Below are positions 40,699 through 49,595 of a stretch of DNA of 64,000 nt, in pieces. The stretch lies in assembly GCF_002875705.1 (NCBI RefSeq), contig NZ_MCZZ01000069.1:26448-90447 (forward strand), written 5' to 3'. The notes under the pieces are model-generated. The model saw only the letters and a program-made list of their open reading frames with translations. It had not been told where the DNA came from and ran no database searches. The translations under genes were made by a program, and so were the position numbers. Positions within the stretch are counted from its first letter, which is position 1, and each line of letters begins with the position of its first letter. Source of the stretch: Vibrio sp. 10N.261.45.E2 (GTDB lineage Bacteria; Pseudomonadota; Gammaproteobacteria; Enterobacterales; Vibrionaceae).

Positions 40699-41910
40699 AT
40701 GACAGTGGAAAATAAAGTAGAACGTAGTCTGTTTAATGAGGTGATGGTGCCTTGTTATAACCCAATGGAAATGATCCCAGTAAAAGGGGAAGGCGCACGC
40801 GTTTGGGACCAACAAGGCCGAGAGTATATCGACTTTGCTGGTGGTATCGCTGTGAGCTGTTTGGGTCACTGTCACCCGGCAATGGTTAACGCAGTTACTG
40901 AGCAAGCAAACAAGATTTGGCACCTAAGTAACGTGATGACCAACGAACCTGCACTGCGTCTAGCGAAAAAGCTAACAGACGTATGTTTTGCAGAAAAAGT
41001 ATTCTTTGCAAACTCTGGCGCGGAAGCTAACGAAGCAGCTCTAAAGCTAGCTCGTCGTTGGGCGGCGGATGTTCACGGTCCTGAGAAATCTGAAATCATT
41101 GCATTCAAACAAGGTTTTCATGGTCGTACTTTCTTTACCGTAACGGTTGGTGGTCAAGAAGCTTATTCTGATGGCTTTGGTCCTAAACCAGGCGATGTGA
41201 CTCACCTACCTTACAACGATATTGCAGCACTAGAAGCGCATATCTCTGATCGCACTTGTGCCATCATGATGGAACCTCTGCAAGGCGAAGGCGGTATCAT
41301 TTCTCCTACGTCTGAATTCGTGAACACAGTTCGTGAACTGTGTGACAAACACAATGCACTGCTGATCTTTGATGAAGTGCAAACCGGTAATGGTCGTACT
41401 GGTAATTTCTATGCTTACCAAGGTCTAGGTGTAACGCCAGACATCCTAAGTACAGCAAAATCTCTAGGTGGTGGTTTCCCTATCGGTGCAATGCTGACGA
41501 CTTCTGAACTTGCGACACACCTAAAAGTTGGCACACACGGCTCTACTTACGGTGGTAACCCGCTGGCATGTGCAGTAGCAGAAGCGGTTGTTGATGTGGT
41601 TAGCCAACCTGAAACATTAGCTGGCGTGAAAGAGCGCGAAGCATTGTTCCGTGATGGTCTTGCTAAGATTAACGATAAGTACCAAATTTTCAGTGAAGTT
41701 CGTGGCAAAGGCCTACTACTAGGTGCTGCGCTTAACGAAGAGTGGCAAGGCCGTGCACGTGACGTATTAGTAGCAGCAGGCGAACAAGGCTTGATGGTAC
41801 TGGTTGCGGGTGCAAACGTGGTTCGTTTCACGCCATCACTGGTTATTACTACACAAGAAATTGAAGAAGGCTTATCAAAACTAGACAAAGCAATTGCTAC
41901 GCTAGTTTAG
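40699..41910 (+). CDS. argD: Acetylornithine/succinylornithine aminotransferase
   Basis: PLP aminotransferase acting on N-acetylornithine in biosynthesis and on N2-succinylornithine in the arginine succinyltransferase (AST) pathway. It has 403 residues. The PLP lysine is K254 in [10 protein letters not shown]; the cofactor-binding Asp is in [15 protein letters not shown]. The gene lies directly before astA and astD, so it probably does both jobs (argD/astC). GAGAAGGAA precedes the ATG. It is followed by a small hairpin in the gap to astA. Confidence 0.94.
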   Translation: MTVENKVERSLFNEVMVPCYNPMEMIPVKGEGARVWDQQGREYIDFAGGIAVSCLGHCHPAMVNAVTEQANKIWHLSNVMTNEPALRLAKKLTDVCFAEKVFFANSGAEANEAALKLARRWAADVHGPEKSEIIAFKQGFHGRTFFTVTVGGQEAYSDGFGPKPGDVTHLPYNDIAALEAHISDRTCAIMMEPLQGEGGIISPTSEFVNTVRELCDKHNALLIFDEVQTGNGRTGNFYAYQGLGVTPDILSTAKSLGGGFPIGAMLTTSELATHLKVGTHGSTYGGNPLACAVAEAVVDVVSQPETLAGVKEREALFRDGLAKINDKYQIFSEVRGKGLLLGAALNEEWQGRARDVLVAAGEQGLMVLVAGANVVRFTPSLVITTQEIEEGLSKLDKAIATLV

Positions 41911-41967
41911 CCTGAGCGGCGTCATAGGAATGATTGCCAATAGAGCGATCCCATGACGTTCTGCTAA

Positions 41968-41993
41968 AGGCCCAAGCTTCTGGTTTTGGGCCT
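41968..41993 (+). other. Intercistronic hairpin between argD and astA
   Basis: AGGCCCAA (41968-41975) pairs with TTGGGCCT (41986-41993), followed by ATTTTGC. The short T run makes it a weak terminator or processing site that could lower astA expression relative to argD. Confidence 0.55.
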
Positions 41994-42017
41994 ATTTTGC
42001 ATCTGGAGGGAATATTG

Positions 42018-43037
42018 ATGCTAGTTGTTCGCCCAATAAAATTATCTGATTACGATGCGCTGCATACCTGCGCGGTTGAATCTGGTCACGGATTCACATC
42101 TCTTCCGGTTAACGAAGAACTGTTAACTAACCGTATTACTCATTCTGAATACAGCTTTGCCAAACAAGACGTGACTGAACCCGGTGATGAAGGCTACCTA
42201 ATGGTTGGCTTTGATACTGAAACGGGTGAAGTTGCGGGTACGACTGGCATTGAAGCCTCAATTGGCTGGGATGTCCCGTTTTATTCGTACCACATCAGCA
42301 AAGTGGTTCACTCATCGCAAAAGCTTGGCGTGAATAACGTCGTGAAGCTACTGACTTTCGGTAATAACTACACAGGATGCAGTGAGATCTGCACATTGTT
42401 CTTGCGCCCAGCTTTCCGTGGTGGATTGAATGGTCGTTTGATGTCGAAGTGTCGCTTCCTGATCATGTCTGAGCACCCAGAGCGTTTTTCGAAAACGATT
42501 TTTGCTGAGATGCGTGGTGTATCGGATGCAGAAGGTAATTCTCCTTTCTGGCAATGGCTGCAAGAGCACTTCTTCTCGATTGATTTCACGCTTGCTGATT
42601 ACCTAACCGGTATTGGTAAGAAAGGCTTCATTGCTGATCTTATGCCGAAGCTGCCTATCTATGTGAACCTACTGAGCAAAGAAGCTCAGGCGGTGATCGG
42701 AGAGGTTCATGACAATACGCGCCCTGCACTTAAGTTGTTGGAACGTGAAGGTTTCACTAACCGTGGCTATGTCGATATCTTTGATGCGGGCCCAACGGTT
42801 GAGTGTGATTTAAGAAACATCGAATCTGTGCGTCATGCGATTAGAGCACAGGTTCAAATTGCAGAGCACTCAAGCTCTAAAGATTTCCTAATTGGTAATA
42901 CCTCATTTGAGAACTTCCGCGCAGTAGCCGCGAAAGGCGCGTATGACCAAGCAAGCGACACAGTGATTTTATCATCTGAAGTAGCAAGCGCTCTTGAAGT
43001 AAAAGAAGGCGAATTCGTTCGCATGTTGGCTCAGTAA
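42018..43037 (+). CDS. astA: Arginine N-succinyltransferase
   Basis: First enzyme of the AST catabolic pathway, which transfers succinyl from succinyl-CoA to arginine. It has 339 residues. The N terminus MLVVRPIKLSDYDAL and the segments RNIESVRHAIRAQV and LRPAFRGGLNGRLMSKCRF, the last being the acyl-CoA region, are typical. The ATG at 42018 has GGAGGG upstream. A longer frame from 41934 is not supported. It lies between argD and astD. Confidence 0.93.
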   Translation: MLVVRPIKLSDYDALHTCAVESGHGFTSLPVNEELLTNRITHSEYSFAKQDVTEPGDEGYLMVGFDTETGEVAGTTGIEASIGWDVPFYSYHISKVVHSSQKLGVNNVVKLLTFGNNYTGCSEICTLFLRPAFRGGLNGRLMSKCRFLIMSEHPERFSKTIFAEMRGVSDAEGNSPFWQWLQEHFFSIDFTLADYLTGIGKKGFIADLMPKLPIYVNLLSKEAQAVIGEVHDNTRPALKLLEREGFTNRGYVDIFDAGPTVECDLRNIESVRHAIRAQVQIAEHSSSKDFLIGNTSFENFRAVAAKGAYDQASDTVILSSEVASALEVKEGEFVRMLAQ

Positions 43038-43076
43038 GATCGGCGATTATCTGTCGAAGATTTTAAGGATAGAAGT

Positions 43077-44534
43077 ATGACTCAGTGGATAGCAGGACAG
43101 TGGGTGGCAGGTCAAGGTGACGCCATGACATCAGTAAGCCCATACAACAATGAAGTAGTGTGGCAAGGTGATAGCGCAACACCAGCACAGGTTGAATCTG
43201 CAGTAGCAGCAGCTCGTGAAGCCTTCTTGGTTTGGAAAAAATTGAGCTTTGCAGAGCGTGAAGCGATCGTGTTGAACTTTGCTGAGAAGGTAAAAGAGAA
43301 CAGCGAAGAGATTGCACAGATCATCGCAAAAGAGACGGGCAAACCGATTTGGGAAACTCGCACTGAAGCGGGTGCAATGGCGGGTAAAATCGCTATCTCT
43401 ATTCGTGCTTACCACGAACGTACCGGTGAAGCTTCACGTGAAGCGGCGGGCAACCAAATTGTACTTCGTCACCGTCCATTGGGCGTGATGGCGGTATTTG
43501 GTCCTTACAACTTCCCAGGTCACCTACCTAACGGTCATATTGTTCCAGCTCTGCTATCAGGTAACACCGTAGTATTCAAACCTTCAGAGCAGACACCTTG
43601 GACGGGTGAGTTTGCAATGAAGCTATGGCAAGAAGCGGGTCTTCCTGCTGGCGTAATCAACCTAGTACAGGGCGCTAAAGAGACAGGTATTGCACTAGCA
43701 GATGCTAAAGGTCTTGATGGCGTACTATTCACAGGTAGTGCCAATACCGGTCATATCCTACACCGTCAATTCGCGGGCCAACCGGGCAAGATGCTGGCAC
43801 TAGAAATGGGCGGCAACAACCCTATGGTGATCAGCGACCAATACGGTGATGCAGACGCAACGGTATACACTATCATCCAATCGGCTTTCATCAGTGCGGG
43901 TCAACGTTGTACATGTGCTCGTCGTTTGTATGTTCCTGTTGGAGAGAAGGGCGATCAACTACTGGATAAGCTCGTTGCTGCGACCTTGAAGATTCGTGTC
44001 GATCAGCCATTCGCTGAGCCAGCACCCTTCATGGGGCCACAGATCTCTGAAGCTGCGGCTAAGTTCATTCTGGACGCGCAAGCGAATCTGCAATCGTTAG
44101 GCGGTGTAAGTCTAGTCGAAGCAAAAGCGGGTGAAGCGGCGTTTGTTTCTCCGGGTATTATCGATGCAACCAACATTGCTGAACTGCCAGATGAAGAGTA
44201 CTTCGGTCCATTGCTGCAAGTGGTTCGTTACCAATCGCTAGAGCAAGCGGTTGAGTTGGCTAACGACACACGCTTTGGTTTATCTGCTGGCTTAGTATCA
44301 ACAGATGATTCTGAATGGGAATACTTCGTTGACCGTATCCGTGCAGGTATTGTTAACCGTAACCGCCAACTTACAGGCGCAAGTGGTGATGCACCGTTTG
44401 GTGGTCCGGGTGCTTCGGGTAACCTACGCCCAAGTGCTTACTACGCAGCGGACTACTGTGCTTACCCTATGGCTTCAATGGAAGGTGGTGAAACTCAACT
44501 ACCAGCAACGTTTAGCCCAGGTATTGAGCTGTAG
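43077..44534 (+). CDS. astD: N-succinylglutamate 5-semialdehyde dehydrogenase
   Basis: NAD-dependent oxidation of succinylglutamate semialdehyde in the AST pathway. It has 485 residues, ALDH superfamily. NAD-binding [13 protein letters not shown] and FTGSANTG; catalytic E243 in LEMGGNNP and C278 in SAGQRC. AAGGAT precedes the ATG. A terminator-type hairpin follows. The partner genes astB and astE are not in this window. Confidence 0.95.
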   Translation: MTQWIAGQWVAGQGDAMTSVSPYNNEVVWQGDSATPAQVESAVAAAREAFLVWKKLSFAEREAIVLNFAEKVKENSEEIAQIIAKETGKPIWETRTEAGAMAGKIAISIRAYHERTGEASREAAGNQIVLRHRPLGVMAVFGPYNFPGHLPNGHIVPALLSGNTVVFKPSEQTPWTGEFAMKLWQEAGLPAGVINLVQGAKETGIALADAKGLDGVLFTGSANTGHILHRQFAGQPGKMLALEMGGNNPMVISDQYGDADATVYTIIQSAFISAGQRCTCARRLYVPVGEKGDQLLDKLVAATLKIRVDQPFAEPAPFMGPQISEAAAKFILDAQANLQSLGGVSLVEAKAGEAAFVSPGIIDATNIAELPDEEYFGPLLQVVRYQSLEQAVELANDTRFGLSAGLVSTDDSEWEYFVDRIRAGIVNRNRQLTGASGDAPFGGPGASGNLRPSAYYAADYCAYPMASMEGGETQLPATFSPGIEL

Positions 44535-44576
44535 TTTCGGTTTATGAGCACGAGGCTCATTGGTTAAGTTTGAAAT

Positions 44577-44604
44577 AGGGAAGTGGTGTTATCGCTTCCC
44601 TTTT
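44577..44604 (+). terminator. Terminator of argD-astA-astD
   Basis: GGGAAGTG (44578-44585) pairs with CGCTTCCC (44593-44600) and T4 follows. A second small hairpin TGAGC-GCTCA lies just before it at 44544-44558. Confidence 0.75.
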
Positions 44605-44746
44605 GCATCACGTCCGACACCAAGATTGGACGGTAGATAATAATAGAAAAGTATGTCACAGGCTGATGGCTGCTGACTCTGTGTCTCAGCCTCTCCCTTT
44701 CTAATCCAAATCACTAGCTTGCTAGAACCTCTGACAAGGAGTCACC

Positions 44747-45538
44747 ATGACGCCCGATCTACTCTTTAAATCTTTATGGGATGATTACATTCATAGACTG
44801 TGTCCATCGGCTGAGAAAGTACACCACTTGCTGAAAGAAGACGAAGCTCTGATTAATGATCACATTGCACTGCGTACTTTTAATGTTGCTCCGCTAGGGA
44901 TTGAAACATTGGCTAAGCCTTTCCTTGAGCTAGGTTATCAAGCGTGTGGCGATTACTTGTTTGAGAGCAAGAAGCTAGTCGCGAAGCATTACGAGCACCC
45001 AGATCTAAAACAGCCCAAAGTATTCATAAGTGAGCTGAAGGTAGAAGAGTGTTCAAGTGAGCTACAACAGATCGTTGCTAAGTTGGTTGAACAAGTAGAT
45101 GCAAGCAAGCTGCAAGGGCATGAGTTCTTGTTTGGCGGTCGTCTATGGGATTTGAGCTTCGCTGACTTCCAACAGTTAGCGAAAGAGAGCGAATACGCGT
45201 CTTGGCTAGCGGCTCATGGATATGGTGCGAACCACTTTACGGTGAGTGTGAACCAGCTTAATAACTTCGACGAAGTGCAGGCTGTGAATGACTACCTGAG
45301 CGAGTCTGGTTTCACTATCAATGCATCTGGCGGTGAGGTTAAAGGCTCTCCAGAGGTCTTATTAGAGCAATCATCAACAATGGCAGACAAAGTCCCAGTC
45401 TCATTTATTGAAGGCAATGAGATGATTCCTGGTGGCTTCTATGAGTTCGCTAAGCGTTATGCGATGGCCAATGGTGAGTTGTACACCGGATTCGTTGCAG
45501 CATCAGCAGATAAGATCTTCGAAAGCACCAACGGTTAA
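44747..45538 (+). CDS. DUF1338 family protein (putative 2-oxoacid dioxygenase/hydrolase-type)
   Basis: 263 residues, related to the family whose founder HglS converts 2-oxoadipate to 2-hydroxyglutarate with a metal centre. The expected metal ligands appear as H39 in NDHIALRTFN, a His in GYGANHFTVS (about 161) and a Glu in GGFYEFAKRY (about 235). The ATG at 44747 has AAGGAG. It is downstream of the AST genes in the same direction, so a role in amino-acid (arginine or lysine) catabolism is a natural inference, but substrate is unknown. It may be a separate unit because a terminator precedes it. Confidence 0.8.
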   Translation: MTPDLLFKSLWDDYIHRLCPSAEKVHHLLKEDEALINDHIALRTFNVAPLGIETLAKPFLELGYQACGDYLFESKKLVAKHYEHPDLKQPKVFISELKVEECSSELQQIVAKLVEQVDASKLQGHEFLFGGRLWDLSFADFQQLAKESEYASWLAAHGYGANHFTVSVNQLNNFDEVQAVNDYLSESGFTINASGGEVKGSPEVLLEQSSTMADKVPVSFIEGNEMIPGGFYEFAKRYAMANGELYTGFVAASADKIFESTNG

Positions 45539-45625
45539 CAAAAGGTACGAGCACGGACTCTACCCTAGAGATATGGTGAGGCTTGGTTTCGAGACAGTTT
45601 GTACTTGGAAGCTGTAGGTGTTTTA

Positions 45626-45648
45626 TTCGCATCTCGCATCTCGCATCT
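45626..45648. repeat. Tandem heptamer tract (CTCGCAT type, three copies)
   Basis: TTCGCAT is followed by two perfect CTCGCAT copies and a partial unit, in register at 45626, 45633 and 45640. It lies between the DUF1338 gene and the crp terminator. Compared with the CTAGCTT tract at 6819-6846 it shares five of seven positions. Confidence 0.9.
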
Positions 45649-45677
45649 GCTCTCTAGATCTTCAGAAAACAAAAAAA

Positions 45678-45703
45678 GCCACCAAATTCGCATTTGGTGG
45701 CTT
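45678..45703. terminator. Terminator of crp
   Basis: AGCCACCAAA (45678-45687) and TTTGGTGGCT (45694-45703) form a 10-bp stem around TTCGCA. On the minus strand a T7 run follows, so the hairpin ends crp. Confidence 0.85.
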
Positions 45704-45730
45704 TCAAGTTTTTGGCTCAGTTAATCGAGA

Positions 45731-46363
45731 TTAACGAGTACCGTATACCACGATAGTTTTACCGTGTGCAGAAATGAGGTTCTGCTCTTCTAGCATCTTC
45801 AAGATACGACCTACTGTCTCACGAGAACAACCAACGATTTGGCCAATCTCTTGACGAGTGATCTTGATTTGCATGCCGTCAGGGTGAGTCATTGCATCTG
45901 GCTGCTTCGCTAGGTTAAGTAGCGTTTGAGCGATACGACCTGTTACGTCAAGGAACGCTAAGTCACCAACCTTTTGGCTAGTTACTTGTAGACGGTTTGC
46001 CATTTGCGCTGAAAGACGCATTAGGATATCTGGGTTCACTTGGATAAGTTGACGGAATTTCTTGAAAGAAATCTCAGCTACTTCACAAGGAGATTTAGCA
46101 CGAACCCAAGCAGTACGCTCTTGGTCTTCTTCGAACAAGCCAAGCTCACCGATGAAGTCGCCTTGGTTTAGGTAAGAAAGAATCATTTCCTTACCTTCTT
46201 CGTCTTTGATAAGAACTGCCACAGAACCTTTAACGATGTAGTACAAGGTTTCTGCCTTTTCACCAGCATGAATCAAAGTACTTTTTGAAGGGTACTTATG
46301 AATATGACAGTGTGAAAGGAACCACTCTAATGTTGGATCGGTTTGAGGTTTACCTAGAACCAT
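45731..46363 (-). CDS. crp: cAMP receptor protein (CRP)
   Basis: Global regulator that binds cAMP and TGTGA-N6-TCACA sites. It has 210 residues. The cAMP-binding beta barrel (about 20-115) includes [21 protein letters not shown], and the C-terminal helix-turn-helix is [19 protein letters not shown]. Length and motifs match enterobacterial CRP. It is a single gene on the minus strand, with a CRP-like site about 190 bp upstream suggesting autoregulation. Confidence 0.98.
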   Translation of the reverse strand: MVLGKPQTDPTLEWFLSHCHIHKYPSKSTLIHAGEKAETLYYIVKGSVAVLIKDEEGKEMILSYLNQGDFIGELGLFEEDQERTAWVRAKSPCEVAEISFKKFRQLIQVNPDILMRLSAQMANRLQVTSQKVGDLAFLDVTGRIAQTLLNLAKQPDAMTHPDGMQIKITRQEIGQIVGCSRETVGRILKMLEEQNLISAHGKTIVVYGTR

Positions 46364-46553
46364 AATATCTCACTTCCTCTGCAGGGTATGCTTGCCGCTT
46401 TCCGTATTTTAGCTAAGCCTGGATTGACTTGTAGGATAAGAGCACTCGTTGAGTGCTGCAAGCTATCTTGTGTTTCGTTTAAGAATAGTATCCTTTTTCA
46501 GGTACTATTTCTTGATTTTAATCGTGACCAAGCTACGATTTTTTACGCAAAAT

Positions 46554-46569
46554 TGTGCACATGATCACG
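46554..46569. promoter_or_regulatory. Candidate CRP site upstream of crp
   Basis: TGTGC-ACATGA-TCACG matches the CRP consensus TGTGA-N6-TCACA at 8 of 10 positions. It lies 191 bp upstream of the crp start and 34 bp beyond the end of prkB. A weaker CGTGA half is at 46523-46527. Confidence 0.5.
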
Positions 46570-46602
46570 GTATGAAAAGTAATCAACCAGAATGTCGTTT
46601 TG

Positions 46603-47472
46603 TTAACCTATTTTTCCGGTTTCGATGAGTTGTTGCAGGATTGGCCTCACGATGAGCTCCATAGCAAAACTCATCTTGCCACCTGGAACCACTAGCGTGT
46701 TATGGCGAGACATAAACGAGCCATCAATCATAGCCAGCAGGTAGGGAAAATCGACGTTTTTGATGCCACGCAAACGTATAACAACGAAGCTTTCGTCTAA
46801 ACTTGGAATCCCTTTGGCGTTAAGTGGGTTCGATGTATCTACGGTTGGAACACGCTGAAAGTTGATATGAGTACGCGAGAATTGCGGGGTAATGTAGTTA
46901 AGGTAATCATCCATGGAACGAACAATAGAGTCCATTACCGCTTCACGTGAGTGGCCACGATCACGGGTGTCGCGAACGAATTTTTGGATCCATTCTAGGT
47001 TTACGATAGGCACCATGCCGATCAGCAAATCGACGTGTTGAGATACGTTAATGTCGCCGTCAACCACACCGCCGTGTAGGCCTTCGTAAAACATCACATC
47101 GGAATTTTCAGGGATCTCTTGCCATGGCGTGAAGGTGCCCGGCATTTGATTGTAAGGTACGGCTTCATCGAAGGTGTGCAGGTAGCTTCGTACTTTACCT
47201 GTTCCTTCGTTCCCGTATTTACGGAAGAACTCTTCTAGCGCACCAAAGTCGTTGGCTTGTGGACCAAAGTAGCTGATGTGCTTACCTTGCTCGCGCGCTT
47301 TACGGATCTCGACATCCATCTCTGGGCGAGTGAAGCGATGGAAACTATCCCCTTCAACCCAAGCAGCCTTCACGTCCATCATATTGAACATTTTACGGAA
47401 GGCTTCTGAGGTGGTGGTGGTGCCGGCTCCAGATGAACCCGTCACCGCAATAATTGGATGCTTAGCGGACAT
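46603..47472 (-). CDS. prkB: Phosphoribulokinase-family protein PrkB
   Basis: ATP-dependent kinase of the phosphoribulokinase/uridine kinase family; in non-Calvin gammaproteobacteria its physiological role is unsettled. It has 289 residues. The P-loop is TGSSGAGTTTTSEAF (about 11-25), with VEGDSFHR and FYEGLHGG downstream. In many gammaproteobacteria prkB lies near crp, as here. No RuBisCO gene is visible in the window. Confidence 0.9.
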   Translation of the reverse strand: MSAKHPIIAVTGSSGAGTTTTSEAFRKMFNMMDVKAAWVEGDSFHRFTRPEMDVEIRKAREQGKHISYFGPQANDFGALEEFFRKYGNEGTGKVRSYLHTFDEAVPYNQMPGTFTPWQEIPENSDVMFYEGLHGGVVDGDINVSQHVDLLIGMVPIVNLEWIQKFVRDTRDRGHSREAVMDSIVRSMDDYLNYITPQFSRTHINFQRVPTVDTSNPLNAKGIPSLDESFVVIRLRGIKNVDFPYLLAMIDGSFMSRHNTLVVPGGKMSFAMELIVRPILQQLIETGKIG

Positions 47473-47549
47473 GACAACCCTTGTCTTTTGAGTAACTTAC
47501 TTGTTAGCAATCGTTTACCACTATAACACGGCTCCTTTATGAGCGCAGC

Positions 47550-47762
47550 TTAGAAGCGTTTTGTGACTTGAATATCAACGGTTTCATGGAGCTCAGAAAA
47601 CACGATGCTGACTTCTCCTGAAGCTAATTGATGTTTCACTTGGTCAATCTTGTTTTGCAATGAAACCTCTACGTCGCCGTAGTCTGTGCCTTCACGTAGC
47701 ACGAACTCTTTGATGAGGTTTTCCAGTGTCTCTGGCGCAATGTCTTGCCATGGAATGATCAT
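47550..47762 (-). CDS. yheU: UPF0270 family protein YheU
   Basis: Small conserved protein of unknown function. It has 70 residues beginning [20 protein letters not shown], the typical start of the family. It lies between yheT and prkB on the same strand, with about 77 bp to prkB, and is probably co-transcribed with both. Confidence 0.9.
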   Translation of the reverse strand: MIIPWQDIAPETLENLIKEFVLREGTDYGDVEVSLQNKIDQVKHQLASGEVSIVFSELHETVDIQVTKRF

Positions 47763-47857
47763 AAATACTTATCTCTTTTATGTTCATAGATATGTTTATT
47801 GATGTAGAAATGCGTGTGCTTAGTAATGTTTTGCTTCTATTTACTCAGGCTCGGTCA

Positions 47858-48850
47858 TTATGCCGAATCTTGGATACTTTCATAGTAGGCAGGCAACGCT
47901 TCTTCTAGCCAAAACCTTGGTTTGAGTGTGCTGCCAGTAATAAATCCAACATGGCCACCTTTTTGAAACAGTCGATAATCGATGTTATCGGGCAGAACGA
48001 ACTTTGGGATCACATCATCGGTCATGAAAGGATCGTCTTTGGCATGAATGATCTGAGTGGGCAGTTTGATCTTATTGAGCTTGGGCAGCGCAGAACATTG
48101 CGCATAATAGTCTTGGGCATTTTTGAAGCCGTGCAGAGGTGCAGTGATTCGTTCATCAAACTCATACAGTTTGGTGATGTTCTTGATGGCTTCAGCGGTG
48201 ATGCCAAGCTTTTCCTGTAGCAGGTTAACCTTTTTAAGCGCGTTTGATTTTAGAGAGTTGAGCAGGTACTTCTTATAGAGCTTGGAGAAGCCACGTTCAA
48301 TACGACTAGAGCAACACGCTAGGTCAAAAGGAGCAGATACGATGGTCGCCGCCGATAGCAGTGGGTCATCTGCGTACTCAGCCAAATAGTTCGCTAACAT
48401 GTTTCCACCTAAGGATATGCCAACCGCGACCTTGGGGTTATTCGGAAACTGCGCATGCAGATGTCTTAGGAAAAATCGCGCATCTTCGACTTCACCTGAA
48501 TGGTAAGCGCGAGCTAAGCGATTGGGTTTTCCGCTGCAACCTCTGAAGTGCATCATCACGGACAGCCAACCATCTTTGGCAAAGGCATTCATCAGTCCGT
48601 TGGCGTAAGGGCTCTCAAAGCTTCCTTCTAAACCGTGGAATAGAACGAATATCGGCTTGCTACTTTGAGCATCATTATTTGGGGTTTCACCGTCTGGTGA
48701 TTCGCTCCAAGCAAGATCAAGAAAGTCACCATCGGGTGTTTCTAAGGTTTGCCAGTGAGGATGAAACAGCGCTTGTTTTCTAATAAATCGTGGCACTAAG
48801 GTTTGTAAGTGCGGATTTGAGAGACCAGCGGCTGCAGTAAATATTGTCAT
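47858..48850 (-). CDS. yheT: Alpha/beta hydrolase YheT
   Basis: Serine hydrolase of the AB-hydrolase family (UPF0017), substrate unknown. It has 330 residues. The nucleophile elbow is GISLGGN, the oxyanion segment is LFHGLEGS, and the acid/His part includes HAKDDPFM and GGHVGF. It heads the yheT-yheU-prkB run. The 274-bp gap upstream shows no gene. Confidence 0.88.
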   Translation of the reverse strand: MTIFTAAAGLSNPHLQTLVPRFIRKQALFHPHWQTLETPDGDFLDLAWSESPDGETPNNDAQSSKPIFVLFHGLEGSFESPYANGLMNAFAKDGWLSVMMHFRGCSGKPNRLARAYHSGEVEDARFFLRHLHAQFPNNPKVAVGISLGGNMLANYLAEYADDPLLSAATIVSAPFDLACCSSRIERGFSKLYKKYLLNSLKSNALKKVNLLQEKLGITAEAIKNITKLYEFDERITAPLHGFKNAQDYYAQCSALPKLNKIKLPTQIIHAKDDPFMTDDVIPKFVLPDNIDYRLFQKGGHVGFITGSTLKPRFWLEEALPAYYESIQDSA

Positions 48851-49124
48851 AAAAACGATCCATGCTTCTTTTATGGGCTTTGATAAAGTGTTGAGCTTGC
48901 AGTGAAACGCCCACGTTTTTATTTGAGCTTGGTTGATTCTCAGCGTAAGCGCAAGGCTTTCACTTATACGAGATACAAAAACAAGCCAAAGTTAACCGAT
49001 TGAATAATATCAAGGTTAGGCGTGCTAAACATTTCATGATGCGTATTGCTCAGTTCATGCACATGAGAGAGATAGGGCGCGGTTAAGCTTGGGTCTTGAT
49101 TGAATAAAAAGAAAAGGGAACGAG

Positions 49125-49595
49125 TTAGGGCTGAGGTGCTGGTTCAGAAAAAGCGTCGTAGAGGTTTTCTGCTCCTAATAAACGACAGTATTGCAGAGCC
49201 AGTGGCGCTTGTTTATTGGTGAAAAGTTGCAGCGAGTTAATACAGTCGACAAGATCGGATTGCTGTTGCTTCTCAAGTTGTAGTTCAAACTGCAGGGCTT
49301 CACGGTAGAGAGAGTCAACAACGTGCGCCTTGAGGTGCTTACGTAGCTCTCGATAACTATGAAGCAGGGTTTCAGAGCGGCTCAAACACTGTTGTACCTT
49401 GTGCCACTCTTCTTCAGCAAAAGACAATTGCTGCTCATCAAGCCATTTGAGAAGCAGCAGTAGATTGACGTTGCCGTGGAACTGGTTTTGCAGAGCTAGG
49501 CACGCATCCTTTACACCACGCACACTGTAATACTGAAGGCTAAATTGCCATAGTCGTTCCAGTGTTAGTGATATTGGGGCGTGCTCTGGGCTCAT
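49125..49595 (-). CDS. TIGR02444 family (DUF2390) protein
   Basis: 156-residue protein of unknown function. It is predicted mostly helical, with leucine-rich helices LERLWQFSLQYYSVRGVKDACLALQ split at LWQFS, YYSVRGV and LALQNQF, a pattern I recall for TIGR02444, and a Gln-rich middle. Its start overlaps the yheS stop by four bases (ATGA), so it is translationally coupled to the ABC-F gene. Confidence 0.75.
   Translation of the reverse strand: MSPEHAPISLTLERLWQFSLQYYSVRGVKDACLALQNQFHGNVNLLLLLKWLDEQQLSFAEEEWHKVQQCLSRSETLLHSYRELRKHLKAHVVDSLYREALQFELQLEKQQQSDLVDCINSLQLFTNKQAPLALQYCRLLGAENLYDAFSEPAPQP

Noticed and set aside
45626..45648. Tandem repeats considered as a CRISPR remnant
   Set aside because: Units are 7 bp with no spacers and no cas genes; the same is true of 6819-6846.
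46603..47472. Phosphoribulokinase as a sign of a Calvin cycle
   Set aside because: No RuBisCO or other cycle genes are seen, and prkB beside crp is common in heterotrophic gammaproteobacteria.
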